From a virus, in IMG/VR virus record IMGVR_UViG_3300033984_000379, positions 45,406-109,405 of that record: a stretch of 64,000 bases of DNA; one strand, given 5' to 3'. Both the position numbers and the translations under genes were made by a program. Below the pieces are notes generated by a model. The model was not told the DNA's origin, did not search any database, and saw only the letters and a list, made by a program, of their open reading frames with translations. Of this stretch, positions 7,946 to 18,844 are shown piece after piece. Every line of letters starts with the position of its first letter. Position 1 is the first letter of the stretch.

Positions 7946-9784
7946 ATGGCTAATAAAAAAATATCCTATACAACAAGAGATTTTCAATCTCTTAGAACTG
8001 AATTAATAAATTTCACAAGAAGTTATTATCCTGAATTAATTGATAGTTTTAATGATGCTTCAGTATTTTCAGTATTATTAGATTTGAACGCTGCCGTTGC
8101 GGATAACTTACATTTCAATATTGATAGAAGTATTCAGGAAACGGTTTTGCAATACGCTCAACAAAAATCATCAATATATAATATCGCCAAAACTTATGGA
8201 TTAAAAATACCGGGACAAAGACCATCGGTTGCTTTAGTTGACTTTTCAATTACAGTTCCGGCTTATGGTGATAAAGAAGACTTAAGATATTGTGGTATTT
8301 TAAGAAGAGGGTCTCAAGCCAGTGGTGCTGGACAAGTATTTGAAACTGTCTATGATATTGATTTCGCGTCACCAATAAACGCTGAAGGATATCCAAATAG
8401 ATTAAAAATACCTAATTTTGATTCTAATAATACATTATTAAATTACACTATTGTTAAACGAGAAACTGTTGTTAATGGTGTTACAAAAGTATTTAAAAGA
8501 ACTATCACAGCTAATGATATTAAACCATTTTTTGAGTTATTTTTACCAGACAAAAATGTTTTAGGAGTTACAAGTGTTATTTTAAAAGATGGAACTCAAT
8601 ATAGTAATGTTCCGTCAATGCAGGAATTTTTAGGTTTAGATAATAGATGGTATGAAGTTAAAGCTTTAATTGAGGATAGAGTATTTGTTGAAGACCCTAC
8701 AAAAGTTTCAGATAGTCCAGGTATTAAAGTAGGTAAGTATGTGTCAACATCTGATAAATTTATAACTGAATTCACTCCGGAAGGTTTCTTTAAAATGACT
8801 TTTGGTGGTGGTAACCAATCCGCCGATGAACAATTAAGGGAGTTTGCTAGAGATGGATTTAAATTAGATTTATATAAGTATTCAAATAACCTTGCTTTAG
8901 GTAGTTCATTAAAAGCTAATTCAACTTTATTTATTCAATATAGAGTCGGTGGTGGAACTGGAAGTAATTTAGGTATAAATGTCATAACTCAATTAGGTAA
9001 TATTGACTTTTTTGTTAATGGACCTTCAGACTCAATTAATACTAGTGTTGTTAACTCCTTGAGATGTAATAATGTTACCGCGGCGATAGGTGGTGCTAAC
9101 TACCCAACAACCGAAGAAGTTAGAAATTTAGTGTCTTATAACTTTTCAGCTCAAAATAGAGCTGTAACTGTTAATGATTACGATTCTATTATTAGAACAA
9201 TGCCTTCACAATTTGGTGCTCCAGCTAAAGTTGCCATTACCGAAGAAAATAATAAGATTAAAATACAAATGCTTTCTTATGATGAGAATGGTACTCTTAC
9301 AGAAATTGTTTCAAACACATTGAAAAACAATCTTGCAAATTACCTATCTAATTATCGTATGATTAATGATTACATATCTATTGAAACTGCTAATGTGATT
9401 GATTTAGGGGTTAATATTGATGTGGTATTAGATAATAGTCAAAACCAAGGTATTGTTATCTCTAAAATTATTAATATTATTTCAGACTATTTTAATCCAT
9501 CCAATAGAGGTATGGGTGAGAATGTATTTGTTTCCGAAATTAGACGACTAATTCAAAGTGAAAATGGGGTAATTGCTATTTCAGATATTCAGTTTTTTAA
9601 TAAAATTGGGGGTCAATATTCATCATCTCAAACATCTCAAAGATACTTGGATTCAGAAACTAAACAAATTGAATTAATTGACGATACTATTTTTGCTGAA
9701 CCAAAACAAACTTATCAAATTAGATACCCTAATAAAGATATTAATGTTAGAGTTAAAAATCTAAAAACCACTAATTTCACATAG
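7946..9784 (+). CDS. Baseplate wedge protein, gp6 / baseplate J-like
   Basis: This 612-residue protein resembles T4 gp6 (660 residues), the wedge protein that links neighbouring wedges into the baseplate ring. The N-terminus has the family pattern YTTRDFQSLRTELINFTR ... DASVFSVLLDLNAAVADNL, and the middle has the J-like segment AIGGANYPTTEEVRNLVSYNF followed by AVTVNDYDSIIRTMPSQFGAP. The C-terminal third (about 490-590) contains a gp6-like dimerisation region with FVSEIRRLIQSENGV. It directly follows the gp25-like gene. Confidence 0.88.
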   Translation: MANKKISYTTRDFQSLRTELINFTRSYYPELIDSFNDASVFSVLLDLNAAVADNLHFNIDRSIQETVLQYAQQKSSIYNIAKTYGLKIPGQRPSVALVDFSITVPAYGDKEDLRYCGILRRGSQASGAGQVFETVYDIDFASPINAEGYPNRLKIPNFDSNNTLLNYTIVKRETVVNGVTKVFKRTITANDIKPFFELFLPDKNVLGVTSVILKDGTQYSNVPSMQEFLGLDNRWYEVKALIEDRVFVEDPTKVSDSPGIKVGKYVSTSDKFITEFTPEGFFKMTFGGGNQSADEQLREFARDGFKLDLYKYSNNLALGSSLKANSTLFIQYRVGGGTGSNLGINVITQLGNIDFFVNGPSDSINTSVVNSLRCNNVTAAIGGANYPTTEEVRNLVSYNFSAQNRAVTVNDYDSIIRTMPSQFGAPAKVAITEENNKIKIQMLSYDENGTLTEIVSNTLKNNLANYLSNYRMINDYISIETANVIDLGVNIDVVLDNSQNQGIVISKIINIISDYFNPSNRGMGENVFVSEIRRLIQSENGVIAISDIQFFNKIGGQYSSSQTSQRYLDSETKQIELIDDTIFAEPKQTYQIRYPNKDINVRVKNLKTTNFT

Positions 9785-9858
9785 TAATTTATTTTTTAAT
9801 ATTCTTGCTTATTTTTATAAAATAACATATTAACTATTTATTAAAAAAAAGTAATAGA

Positions 9859-12800
9859 ATGTCAAATTCATATAGAATAAGAACCAAACCTGGTGTTGAT
9901 GAATCAATAAATATTTTAATTGACCAAGAGTTTGAATATTTAGAGATTTTATCTTTAAAATTACTGCAAAGTCAAATATATACAAGACAATGTTCTGATT
10001 ATGGGGTTGTTGTAGGTCGTGTTAGTGTTAATAATGGTTTTGGTTTACCAAATGCTAAAGTATCTGTTTTTATTCCTTTAGACACGACTGATGAAGCTGA
10101 CCCTGTAATCTCTGAACTATATCCATACAAAACATTAACAGAATTAAATGATGATGGGTATAGATATAATTTACTACCTTACAAACCTTCACATAGTGGA
10201 CATGTACCTACGGGTACATTTTTTGATAGACTTGATGTCTTAATAGACCCAACTTTAATTGAGGTTTATGATAAATACTACAAATATACCACCGTAACTA
10301 ATTCAAGTGGAGATTATATGATATTTGGTATCCCAACGGGAAGTCAAACTATTGTTATGGATGTTGATTTATCAGATATTGGGGAATTTTCATTATCACC
10401 TCAAGATTTAATACGAATGGGCGCTGCGACATCTAATCAAGTTGCTGGAACAAAATTTAAAGCGTCTACTAATTTACGAGAATTACCACAATTAATTACA
10501 ATTAACAAAACAATTGATGTTAGTCCGTTATGGGGTGAACCAGGATTATGTAATTTAGGTATAACAAGAACTGATTTTGATTTATCTGGAGAAGCTAATA
10601 TTGATATTAGACCTACAGCTATATTTATGGGGTCAATCATTTCAACAAATGATAATGATTCTATAAAGGCTGGTTGTACTGTTAGAAGTAATGGGGGTTA
10701 TTTATGTGATATGATTACTGGTCCAGGTGAAATTTTAGCAATTAGACAAACCATATATCAAGATTCTTATGGTAGACCAATTTTGGAAACTGTTGATTTA
10801 GATGAGGGTGGTCAAGTTATTGATGAGAATGGAACTTGGATGGTTGATGTCCCAATGAATTTGGATTATGTTGTAACTAACGAATTTGGTGAACAAGTTA
10901 TTTCTGACGACCCTAAAAGAGGTATTCCGACTAGAGGTAAATACCGATTTAAAGTTAAATGGAATCAATCTCCTTCATTGTCTGAAAGTGTAAAAAGAGG
11001 TTATTTTTTAGTTCCTAATATTAGAGAATATGGATGGTCGGGTACTAGTAAAGACGACCCGTTTTTTATTAAAGATATTTCAACAGAGTATAGTAGTTAT
11101 CAGTTAGCTATGAAATCATATTCATTTAGTTTAGATTGGTCGGATTATGGTTATACAGGTTCTTCTTTGAATAGTAACGCTGTTATTGGTAGGCAAATGA
11201 TTCAAGATGCTATAGATTGTAAAGATACTTTCTATGATATGAAATATAATAAAGTCTATACTGTGTCCCAATTACTTGATAAGTATAGAAAAGGCTATAG
11301 TAATGATAGATTTATTGGTGTTAAAAATATTTTAGACAATAGTTGTCAGAGTGAAAATTATAAATTCCCAACAAATGATTCTAATCTGAGGTTAGATATT
11401 ATATTTATATTATTTTCATTATTAATGATGGTTTTCAGACCTATTTTGTATGTTCTTGTATTAGTAATGCACATATTATTCTTTATTTTAGAGTTACTTA
11501 AATCTTATTTAGTTTATGGCCTTGTTGGATGGGCTGCTTTTGCTGCTTACAATGCGTTTACCGCGGCTAGTGTTTCCGCGCCAGCTTTTGGTTTAACAGC
11601 AACAAATATTGCTGCGGGAGTTGCTTATCTTACTTTAGGTGTTATGTTAGTTTTTGTTAGAGATGAGTTAAAAAAAATAGATTTAAATGGTATTAATTTA
11701 CCTTTATTAACTTATCCTGATTGTGATATGTGTGATTGTGATGCAACAGGTGCAACACCAGGTAATGCCCCTGGAAATAGTAAAGTTTTAGCTAATAAAA
11801 ACAGAAGAATTCCATGTAGTACAATTACTTCAGATTTAACACCTATGAATGTTTTAATGTCAAATATTCAAATTTCACAACTAGGTACACCAATATATGA
11901 CTATCCATTTTTTGATGACGAATCGTATAAAACAGTTGCTTTTATGCAAATTTTTGCGGGTAAACAATATGTTGATAGAGCAGATGTTAGTATTGGAACC
12001 TCAAGTTTAGTTACAGCAAAATATTCAATCACTGATAGTAGTGGTAATGATAAAAACTATACTGATTATTTTTTCACTTCAAGTTTAACTTTAGCCGAAA
12101 GAATTAATTTGTTTAACACTAAAGCGAAATATTTCGACAATAGTCCAAATAACCCTGGTGGTGGTGTTAATAGAATTAGAACAACTTTCGGAATTAATTC
12201 TAATCCGGGAAAATCTCACCTTGATAATACTATTGTTATTATTGGTGATATTAATAGTTTAAGTAATTATATACCAGGTCAATTAATTAGTTTCCAAAAT
12301 CCAAATTTATCTAAAGATTTAAACACTACAAATGCTATAGCTAATCAATATGGTAATAATGCAATTACTGGAACTTCAGCTACAACTACGACGATTACGG
12401 TTAATTTCGCAAAAACAGATGGTTCAGGTAATAGTGGTGTTACATATAATAATATTGTTCAAACTGGTGATAGCGTGTATCATAAATTCCCTATTGATAT
12501 GGAATATTTCCAAGTAATTACTGGTATGACTTATGATAGTTTTTCGGCTAATTGTTCTAATGATATTGTCAATTCTTTAAACAACAGGTTTCTGAATAAT
12601 AATATGAGGGTTATTGAAATTACTGGTCAACATAGTGGTGAGGATAATTGTCAAGAAGTTCATATGGTGTCACCAATAACTAAAGTTGATGATTATAAAA
12701 ATTTATCAGTAATTATTTTAAATAGAGGTGTTGACCCATATTCTTCTAAAATTGATGTTCAGTATGATTTAAGTGTTCTATTTGGTAAAAATTTTGGAGA

Positions 12801-15015
12801 TGTTAATTCTATTGTGAAAGGTAATTATCGTATGAATATACCTGTTAATGGTAAGTTCTTAAATGTCAGTCATAACAAAACAAATTTAGTTACTAATACG
12901 GCAATTGATACTTACTCTAACCAATCTTTATATTTTAATTCTTTTTATTATACGCCAAGTAATCAGTTTAGTGCATTTACATCGGATTTACATAGTTATT
13001 ATTCAGCCTTAGATAGAAGTAATGGAAACTTCCAACCCTCAGGAAATAATTCTAATAAATTAAAAAATGTTTCTTATACTACTGGTGTTAATAGTATTAA
13101 TGGTGTTTCTGTTAAGTTTCAAAATACTTGTACTATTGACCCATATATTAAAGTTAGTGCGTATGGTTGTTTTAATTATCATTTTACGGGTAATACAACA
13201 ACAAGTGATAGGAATAGAGGTTATTTTCCATCTGAAATTATTGAAGGTGGGTCTATGGAATGGATTGATGGTACACCACCACCAAGACTTTCTTGTAGTG
13301 GTTATGGCTGTTATATAAACCCTGTTAATAAAATAAGAGCCATATATTTTTCACCAATATATAATACTACCGGAAATACTTTAACTTATAATCGTGGTTC
13401 AGGTACAACTACGAATCAAATAGTTATGAGGTCTGATAGATTACCATCATCAACAGTTGTGGATGAAACTAATTGTAATGGTTTTTTACTACAGAAAAAC
13501 AGAAATTTTCAGATATATAATATACCTGATACCGGTATTGTTGGTATTGTTTTAACAGGGTCAACTTTACCATCAATGACTGCTGGTGTTGCTGATAATA
13601 CTGCGGATAATAAAACTAGTAAAATACTTGAGTCAACCTCTTGTGGTGGGTCAGTTCCATTAGCTTGTTATGTTAATGATGGTAATGGTAATGTTACAAT
13701 AAGTGATAGTGATAGTTGTAGAACTTATAATAGTGAAAAAATATTTAGTAATGGATGTTATATTCTTGTTACAACAGTGTTTTTATCATTACTCAAAGAT
13801 TGGGGTTTATTAACAGAATGGATTTCAAGAACTAGTATTAATTTTGGTGCCTGTAGAAATGTTTGGTCACATACATTTTCAAATAATTGGGTTAATGGAA
13901 CATTATACGCTTATTCATTTAATGATGATGTAACATATAATAGTCTAAATAAACCAAGTAGTGATTATTGTAGAGATACCTTAATATTACATACTACTAA
14001 TAATTTTTATTATAGAAGTTCACCTTATGACGCTAAAAATGGTTGGTTTATAGGTAAATATAGAAATGAAAGTGGTGTTATAGAAATTCTTGGTCCGTAT
14101 GGTGATAATTTTAATAATTTACAAAATCCTACAACTATTATGGATTTAGGACCTAGAAATAATTATTTACAAGAATTAGTTATGTCGGATGAATTTGATG
14201 GGTATGTCGCTAATAGATTAAATAGTTCAACATATGGAGATGTTACCGAAATATTAAATATTCTGATTTTAAGTAGGCTGATGAATAAAAAATTTATTGA
14301 TAAGATGTTACAAATTTTTGTAGGGTCTAATATTTTAGCTTATTTTAGTAGAACTAAAAATAAAGTTGATGGGGATTATTCACAATTAATTTCAATTAAT
14401 TCTGAATTAGGTGTTTCACCTTTTCAAGCATCTAATTATCCGGATAATCCACCACCAATGCAAAGTCCAATATACATTAGTGGGTTTGAAGATACTAATT
14501 CAGTTATAGGTATTTTCTTTTCTTCAGATACTCGTATTAGAGATTTTATAACACCAAAAAGAACTGTTATAAATTCACAATTACCGGTTGGGAATAATTG
14601 TGCTTTTAATAACTTTTCAGTTTTTAGTCAAGAAGTTCCATTTTATCAATGGACTATTGAGGGTAACAAAACAATTTTTGGTAATGAAGATAATAGTTGG
14701 AATACAAATCCGATTTATGGTAAAAGTTTCTTTTCTTTTCATTATCAATCTTTAGATAGGTTAGATAGTAATTCAAGGTATTTTAGACCAACAAATATAA
14801 GTAAGAGTGAATATACTAAAGGTTATATTTATGCGGTTAGTGGTAATGGTTCTATTGATGAAAGTTATGTTAATTGGTCTCAAAACACACCTAACAAACC
14901 AAAATCAATAACAACTGGAGCTCCATTTTATTTTTATTTTGGTTTGAAAAAAGGTAAATCTGCTTACGATAGATTTACAACTAAATGGGTTGACACAACA
15001 ACAATAGTTGATTAA
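9859..15015 (+). CDS. Giant tail/baseplate protein with internal membrane segment (1718 aa)
   Basis: No full-length family is recognised. Residues about 50-130 look like a carboxypeptidase-regulatory/transthyretin-like beta domain (GVVVGRVSVNNGFGLPNAKV ... SSGDYMIFGIPTGSQTI). Residues about 512-600 are strongly hydrophobic, with three or four possible membrane helices (IIFILFSLLMMVF; YVLVLVMHILFFILELL; AAGVAYLTLGVMLVFV), followed by a Cys-Asp patch (DCDMCDCD). The remaining 1100 residues are Ser/Thr/Asn/Gly-rich and beta-like, as in fibres and tail spikes. Its position after gp6 suggests a baseplate or tail-tip component. The membrane segment could insert into the host envelope during DNA entry; this is inference. 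A weak ATATTTAT-like site (ACTATTTATTAA) lies in the 75-base gap before it. Confidence 0.8.
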   Translation: MSNSYRIRTKPGVDESINILIDQEFEYLEILSLKLLQSQIYTRQCSDYGVVVGRVSVNNGFGLPNAKVSVFIPLDTTDEADPVISELYPYKTLTELNDDGYRYNLLPYKPSHSGHVPTGTFFDRLDVLIDPTLIEVYDKYYKYTTVTNSSGDYMIFGIPTGSQTIVMDVDLSDIGEFSLSPQDLIRMGAATSNQVAGTKFKASTNLRELPQLITINKTIDVSPLWGEPGLCNLGITRTDFDLSGEANIDIRPTAIFMGSIISTNDNDSIKAGCTVRSNGGYLCDMITGPGEILAIRQTIYQDSYGRPILETVDLDEGGQVIDENGTWMVDVPMNLDYVVTNEFGEQVISDDPKRGIPTRGKYRFKVKWNQSPSLSESVKRGYFLVPNIREYGWSGTSKDDPFFIKDISTEYSSYQLAMKSYSFSLDWSDYGYTGSSLNSNAVIGRQMIQDAIDCKDTFYDMKYNKVYTVSQLLDKYRKGYSNDRFIGVKNILDNSCQSENYKFPTNDSNLRLDIIFILFSLLMMVFRPILYVLVLVMHILFFILELLKSYLVYGLVGWAAFAAYNAFTAASVSAPAFGLTATNIAAGVAYLTLGVMLVFVRDELKKIDLNGINLPLLTYPDCDMCDCDATGATPGNAPGNSKVLANKNRRIPCSTITSDLTPMNVLMSNIQISQLGTPIYDYPFFDDESYKTVAFMQIFAGKQYVDRADVSIGTSSLVTAKYSITDSSGNDKNYTDYFFTSSLTLAERINLFNTKAKYFDNSPNNPGGGVNRIRTTFGINSNPGKSHLDNTIVIIGDINSLSNYIPGQLISFQNPNLSKDLNTTNAIANQYGNNAITGTSATTTTITVNFAKTDGSGNSGVTYNNIVQTGDSVYHKFPIDMEYFQVITGMTYDSFSANCSNDIVNSLNNRFLNNNMRVIEITGQHSGEDNCQEVHMVSPITKVDDYKNLSVIILNRGVDPYSSKIDVQYDLSVLFGKNFGDVNSIVKGNYRMNIPVNGKFLNVSHNKTNLVTNTAIDTYSNQSLYFNSFYYTPSNQFSAFTSDLHSYYSALDRSNGNFQPSGNNSNKLKNVSYTTGVNSINGVSVKFQNTCTIDPYIKVSAYGCFNYHFTGNTTTSDRNRGYFPSEIIEGGSMEWIDGTPPPRLSCSGYGCYINPVNKIRAIYFSPIYNTTGNTLTYNRGSGTTTNQIVMRSDRLPSSTVVDETNCNGFLLQKNRNFQIYNIPDTGIVGIVLTGSTLPSMTAGVADNTADNKTSKILESTSCGGSVPLACYVNDGNGNVTISDSDSCRTYNSEKIFSNGCYILVTTVFLSLLKDWGLLTEWISRTSINFGACRNVWSHTFSNNWVNGTLYAYSFNDDVTYNSLNKPSSDYCRDTLILHTTNNFYYRSSPYDAKNGWFIGKYRNESGVIEILGPYGDNFNNLQNPTTIMDLGPRNNYLQELVMSDEFDGYVANRLNSSTYGDVTEILNILILSRLMNKKFIDKMLQIFVGSNILAYFSRTKNKVDGDYSQLISINSELGVSPFQASNYPDNPPPMQSPIYISGFEDTNSVIGIFFSSDTRIRDFITPKRTVINSQLPVGNNCAFNNFSVFSQEVPFYQWTIEGNKTIFGNEDNSWNTNPIYGKSFFSFHYQSLDRLDSNSRYFRPTNISKSEYTKGYIYAVSGNGSIDESYVNWSQNTPNKPKSITTGAPFYFYFGLKKGKSAYDRFTTKWVDTTTIVD

Positions 15016-15017
15016 TT

Positions 15018-16826
15018 ATGAGTAATAGAATAGATTATAGAGTTATATTAGGGTCTTTGAGATATAAATCAGCGTCAAATACTGATTTTATGTTTCAAGT
15101 CCCTCTTATTCAAACATCAAAACAAAATATTGAATATGATAAAAATATTGATGTTGATTTAGCACAAGTATATGATAATGAACGACAAAAGTCTGATATT
15201 TTTAGACCTACTTGTAAATTCTCAATATTATTTAAGAATTCATACACTGGCAGTACAAATTATGTCCCATTAGAAAATAATCTTCAATATGTTAATGAAG
15301 AAAGTTTAGCGTCATTATCTTGTGTTGACCAAAATCCTGATAATATTAGATGGGAAGGTTTTTTACAATATAATGAATTTGATTTTATTAGGAACGATTA
15401 TAATATACCTGGATATACTACACCACCTAATAATCATATAGATTTTATTTCTAAAAGTGCGTCAACATATAATTGGAATTTTTATATGACATATCCTTTT
15501 GAGAATGTTTATAATAAAAAATTACAATGTATTGAGGGTATTACTAATGAAACTTTAGATTGGGTTGCTAAAGATGGTATACCTTTTATTATTGAGAATA
15601 AAACTAATAACGGAAACAATATAATATCGTTTATTTGTCCTGTCAAACATGGACTAAATGATGGTGACGCGGTAAAATTAAATTTTTCATACAATAATAT
15701 TGATACTTTTTTAGTATATTCATTAGGAAATGATGCTTCTGGTAGTGAAAGTTTTATCTTTAATATATATGATGTAGGTTTTACTGGAACAACTTTTAAT
15801 AATAAAAAAGAAGGTACATTTAAACGAATTATAAATATTGATAGTCCTACCGATACAACGTCCATTTATTATGTTAGGAGACATAAAGTATTAACAAATA
15901 CGACTGATAATGTATTAGTTAACGCAGGATTTGAACAGAATATATTTGGGACTAAAAAAAAATATGAGAGTGGTAGTTACACCCCTAATAAATTATCTAG
16001 AGTCTCTATTAAAGAGGGGTCACAATCTTACACATTATCATTCAATTCAGATATTCAGATTAATCCAATTAGAGATAATTTGAAGAGACCTATTACTGAA
16101 TTATTTTTTACTGTTGTTTGGAAAGGGTTTTTTGGATATACTTTTGGTAGGTCAGGTTCTTCAGGGTTATATAAAATGAAACAAGGATTTGGTTTTAATT
16201 TACCTTTAGACCCAATAACTAAATTACCGACAAATTGGTGGAAAGATAGTAATAATGATTCTAATACTAATTTTACGTTATCAACTTATAATACACCTTT
16301 AGGTATTAACTCCAATGGTCAGAAAATTAATTTTACGTATGTTAATACTTTAAATGTCGGAGATACATTAGATGGTGATTTCTGTGAATGGAATTCCTAT
16401 GAACAAAAAGAAAGAGTTATTTCTAATTTATATCATAAATTAACTCACAATCCTGAAGTTTTTGACACAGGTTTAGTAAAACCATTAAATACTATTTCTG
16501 ATAAAAATAATCCATTTGGTTATTATTATCAACCTCATCATAGTTTGACGATTAGAAAATATTCTAGTTATATTGAGGAAGGGGATAAAAAAAATGTTAT
16601 AGACATACCTGATTACTCGTATTTTTCAACAACAAAAAACTTGTTTATTTGGAGGGATATTTATACTTATGGTTTTATTGACGCTGAAAAAATTGGTGTT
16701 AATTATCCATTTTTAAATGGTGTTCATTATCCTTATAGAGATATTAATTTTAGAATAATACCTGAAGGGACTAATTATAAAGAGAATACAATAATAGCTG
16801 AACCAACAATAGACGATTGTGAATAA
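15018..16826 (+). CDS. Predicted virion structural protein (602 aa)
   Basis: I recognise no family. The protein is 602 residues, rich in Asn, Tyr, Ser and Thr, with a beta-strand pattern and no membrane segment. The middle (about 170-280) includes an aromatic segment and a domain with SFICPVKHGLNDGDAVKLNF, which resembles the small beta domains found in tail proteins. It starts two bases after the giant protein and overlaps the next gene by eight bases, so it belongs to the same translational string of tail genes. Confidence 0.75.
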   Translation: MSNRIDYRVILGSLRYKSASNTDFMFQVPLIQTSKQNIEYDKNIDVDLAQVYDNERQKSDIFRPTCKFSILFKNSYTGSTNYVPLENNLQYVNEESLASLSCVDQNPDNIRWEGFLQYNEFDFIRNDYNIPGYTTPPNNHIDFISKSASTYNWNFYMTYPFENVYNKKLQCIEGITNETLDWVAKDGIPFIIENKTNNGNNIISFICPVKHGLNDGDAVKLNFSYNNIDTFLVYSLGNDASGSESFIFNIYDVGFTGTTFNNKKEGTFKRIINIDSPTDTTSIYYVRRHKVLTNTTDNVLVNAGFEQNIFGTKKKYESGSYTPNKLSRVSIKEGSQSYTLSFNSDIQINPIRDNLKRPITELFFTVVWKGFFGYTFGRSGSSGLYKMKQGFGFNLPLDPITKLPTNWWKDSNNDSNTNFTLSTYNTPLGINSNGQKINFTYVNTLNVGDTLDGDFCEWNSYEQKERVISNLYHKLTHNPEVFDTGLVKPLNTISDKNNPFGYYYQPHHSLTIRKYSSYIEEGDKKNVIDIPDYSYFSTTKNLFIWRDIYTYGFIDAEKIGVNYPFLNGVHYPYRDINFRIIPEGTNYKENTIIAEPTIDDCE

Positions 16827-17616
16827 TAAATTTACTTTTACATTACCGGAAAACGACAAATATATTAATTTACCTGTTGAAATCAAGTGGGATTTTAATG
16901 GTAAGGAAGATAGTATTGAATTATATGAAGAAGATGTTGTTAAAGAAATTATTGGTATTGCGGAAGATTTCGAAGTCTTAAGATTTTCTCACGCTTCTTA
17001 TAGTAGTGATACTAAAACAGATGTAAAATACAATTTCCATTTTTATAGTGGTGATACGACAAATATATCAGCTTCAACGGCGAGTAATTGGGTGTGTAGT
17101 TATATTCCGGAAGGTTTTACTAAATCCGAAGTTTATTATTATTCAAAACCATTCACGAAATCATTTTTTAAATTAGATTTTTACGATACAAATAATCCAA
17201 AATCACAAACTAATTATTTCACGGTTATTATACCCGTTCAACAAGGTAATACTGAAAGTGTTAGTCTTACACCATATAAACCTAATGTTAATATTCGTAT
17301 TCCATCATACAATTTAGATTATGTTGGTGATAAAGAAGGGTTTTTCTTATATTGGTTAAGAAAAAAACAATTTATTGATTTAAACACTTTTTATATGACA
17401 GCTAAATTTTTTGATGGTAGATTAGGTGTTTATGTTAAAATGATGACAGAACCACAATCAACTTTAACTCAAAAATTTACATTTGAAGGTAGTAAATATT
17501 TTTATCGTAAAGTAGTTTTAGATTACGAAACTAAAGAATATAAAATATATGATAACTTAGGTACTAGAATTGGAACTGATAGTCCCATAAAATGGTATGA
17601 ATATATAAATCCTTAA
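16819..17616 (+). CDS. Predicted tail protein (265 aa)
   Basis: This is a 265-residue beta-rich protein of unknown family. The start is GTG at 16819, overlapping the previous gene by eight bases; no ATG lies near. It begins with an Asn/Lys-rich strand pattern (KFTFTLPENDKYINLPVEIKW) and ends with FTFEGSKYFYRKVVLDYETKEY-like strands, consistent with a structural protein. It shares no clear cysteine or catalytic motif. The context is the tail block. Confidence 0.7.
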   Translation: MNNKFTFTLPENDKYINLPVEIKWDFNGKEDSIELYEEDVVKEIIGIAEDFEVLRFSHASYSSDTKTDVKYNFHFYSGDTTNISASTASNWVCSYIPEGFTKSEVYYYSKPFTKSFFKLDFYDTNNPKSQTNYFTVIIPVQQGNTESVSLTPYKPNVNIRIPSYNLDYVGDKEGFFLYWLRKKQFIDLNTFYMTAKFFDGRLGVYVKMMTEPQSTLTQKFTFEGSKYFYRKVVLDYETKEYKIYDNLGTRIGTDSPIKWYEYINP

Positions 17617-17619
17617 TTT

Positions 17620-18795
17620 ATGGAAGATAGAAATTATTATATTAAAATTTCACCTGAATTTATAAGTGGGGATATTTTTAAAACAAAATATTTAGACCCT
17701 TATACTGATAATATTGAAATACCGTTTTGTTGTGACATAACAACAAGTGCGGTTACTAAATATTATACAGGTGACACCTATGTTTATTCATCAATGACTG
17801 ATGTATTATCAGGAGGAACAGGAGGGACATCACTATTAACGGGTTTAACTATTCCTATATTTTTAACTGAAACCGCTGTTGATGTTGGTTATTATTCGGT
17901 TTTTGACGGAATGTTATTACAAAAAGAGACGATGACAAATTTCTTGTTCTCGGCAACAACTGGTAGTCCTTACACTTATTACTTTTATAACACTTCAGAT
18001 GTTGAGTTTAAGAAATATTTGGAGTTTTCATCCTACTATGTAGATTGGGGTGATGGCCATAGTTCACCTGTGACCTCAACAGCACCTAATTATTATTCAC
18101 ACACTTATTTTAGTGGTGGTAACTATACTATTAGTATGTCCGGTATGAGCCCTTGGGGTTCAAATGTGGTAAAGAAAACAATTACAGTACCATATAGTGG
18201 TATTACAGCGACAGACCCTAAAGGAACCGCTTATTTCACTCCGGCTGGTGGTAATTGGTCAGGAACATCATTAATGTATGATTATATTTTTAGTGGTGAT
18301 GAAAGTTGTGATACTTATTTAACTAACGATTATACCTTCACTACAACACCATTTTTAGTTACGGGTTATACTAAATCATCATTAAATGATTTACAAGTGT
18401 ATGGTAAATCATCTGAATTAGTTGATGGTAAATTTAGATTAAATACTCAAATTACTGGAACTACAGGTATTGTTGGGACATATTATGGAAAATCTAATGA
18501 TGGGTTATATACCAGCTATTCAATTAATGGAATGGATTACTATGATTATAATGATGGTACAACATTGTTTGCTGTTTACTCGTCTGGGATAACTCCTGAT
18601 ATGGTAATATGTTCAGCGATAACAAAAAATGAAGTTTTACTTAATGTAATTGACGAACCTGAAGTCCAATCAAATATCTTTATTGAAAGAGGTAAATTAT
18701 CTGGTTTAGAGAGATTAGAACGAATGGGTGAGATTGATAGTTTGGGTGATTTAGAGAAATATGGGTATGGATTTTTTAATGTTATAAAAATATAA
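17620..18795 (+). CDS. Tail protein with PKD-like domain (391 aa)
   Basis: This is a 391-residue protein. Residues about 135-195 show a PKD/immunoglobulin-like fold: YYVDWGDGHSSP, then YYSHTYFSGGNYTISM and VVKKTITVPY. WGDG followed by a HTYxxxGxYT segment is the PKD signature. PKD domains are common in surface adhesins of Bacteroidota and in tail fibres, where they act as spacers or binding modules. The C-terminus (about 350-391) is a separate charged segment with LERLERMGEIDSLGDLEKYG. It sits three bases after the preceding gene, and an ATATTTAT motif follows it. Confidence 0.75.
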   Translation: MEDRNYYIKISPEFISGDIFKTKYLDPYTDNIEIPFCCDITTSAVTKYYTGDTYVYSSMTDVLSGGTGGTSLLTGLTIPIFLTETAVDVGYYSVFDGMLLQKETMTNFLFSATTGSPYTYYFYNTSDVEFKKYLEFSSYYVDWGDGHSSPVTSTAPNYYSHTYFSGGNYTISMSGMSPWGSNVVKKTITVPYSGITATDPKGTAYFTPAGGNWSGTSLMYDYIFSGDESCDTYLTNDYTFTTTPFLVTGYTKSSLNDLQVYGKSSELVDGKFRLNTQITGTTGIVGTYYGKSNDGLYTSYSINGMDYYDYNDGTTLFAVYSSGITPDMVICSAITKNEVLLNVIDEPEVQSNIFIERGKLSGLERLERMGEIDSLGDLEKYGYGFFNVIKI

Positions 18796-18800
18796 TATTG

Positions 18801-18808
18801 ATATTTAT
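18801..18808 (+). promoter_or_regulatory. ATATTTAT motif inside the tail block
   Basis: ATATTTATATATAAATAATAAAC follows the stop of the PKD gene and lies 36 bases before the next ATG. It may boost expression of the second half of the tail genes. Confidence 0.35.
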
Positions 18809-18844
18809 ATATAAATAATAAACGAATTAATAACAATATAAAAC

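Noticed and set aside
13067-13318. 83-codon plus-strand ORF in another frame of the giant tail gene
   Set aside because: It is a low-complexity Leu/Ile/Val-rich translation typical of a frame-shifted AT-rich gene; the main frame continues through it.
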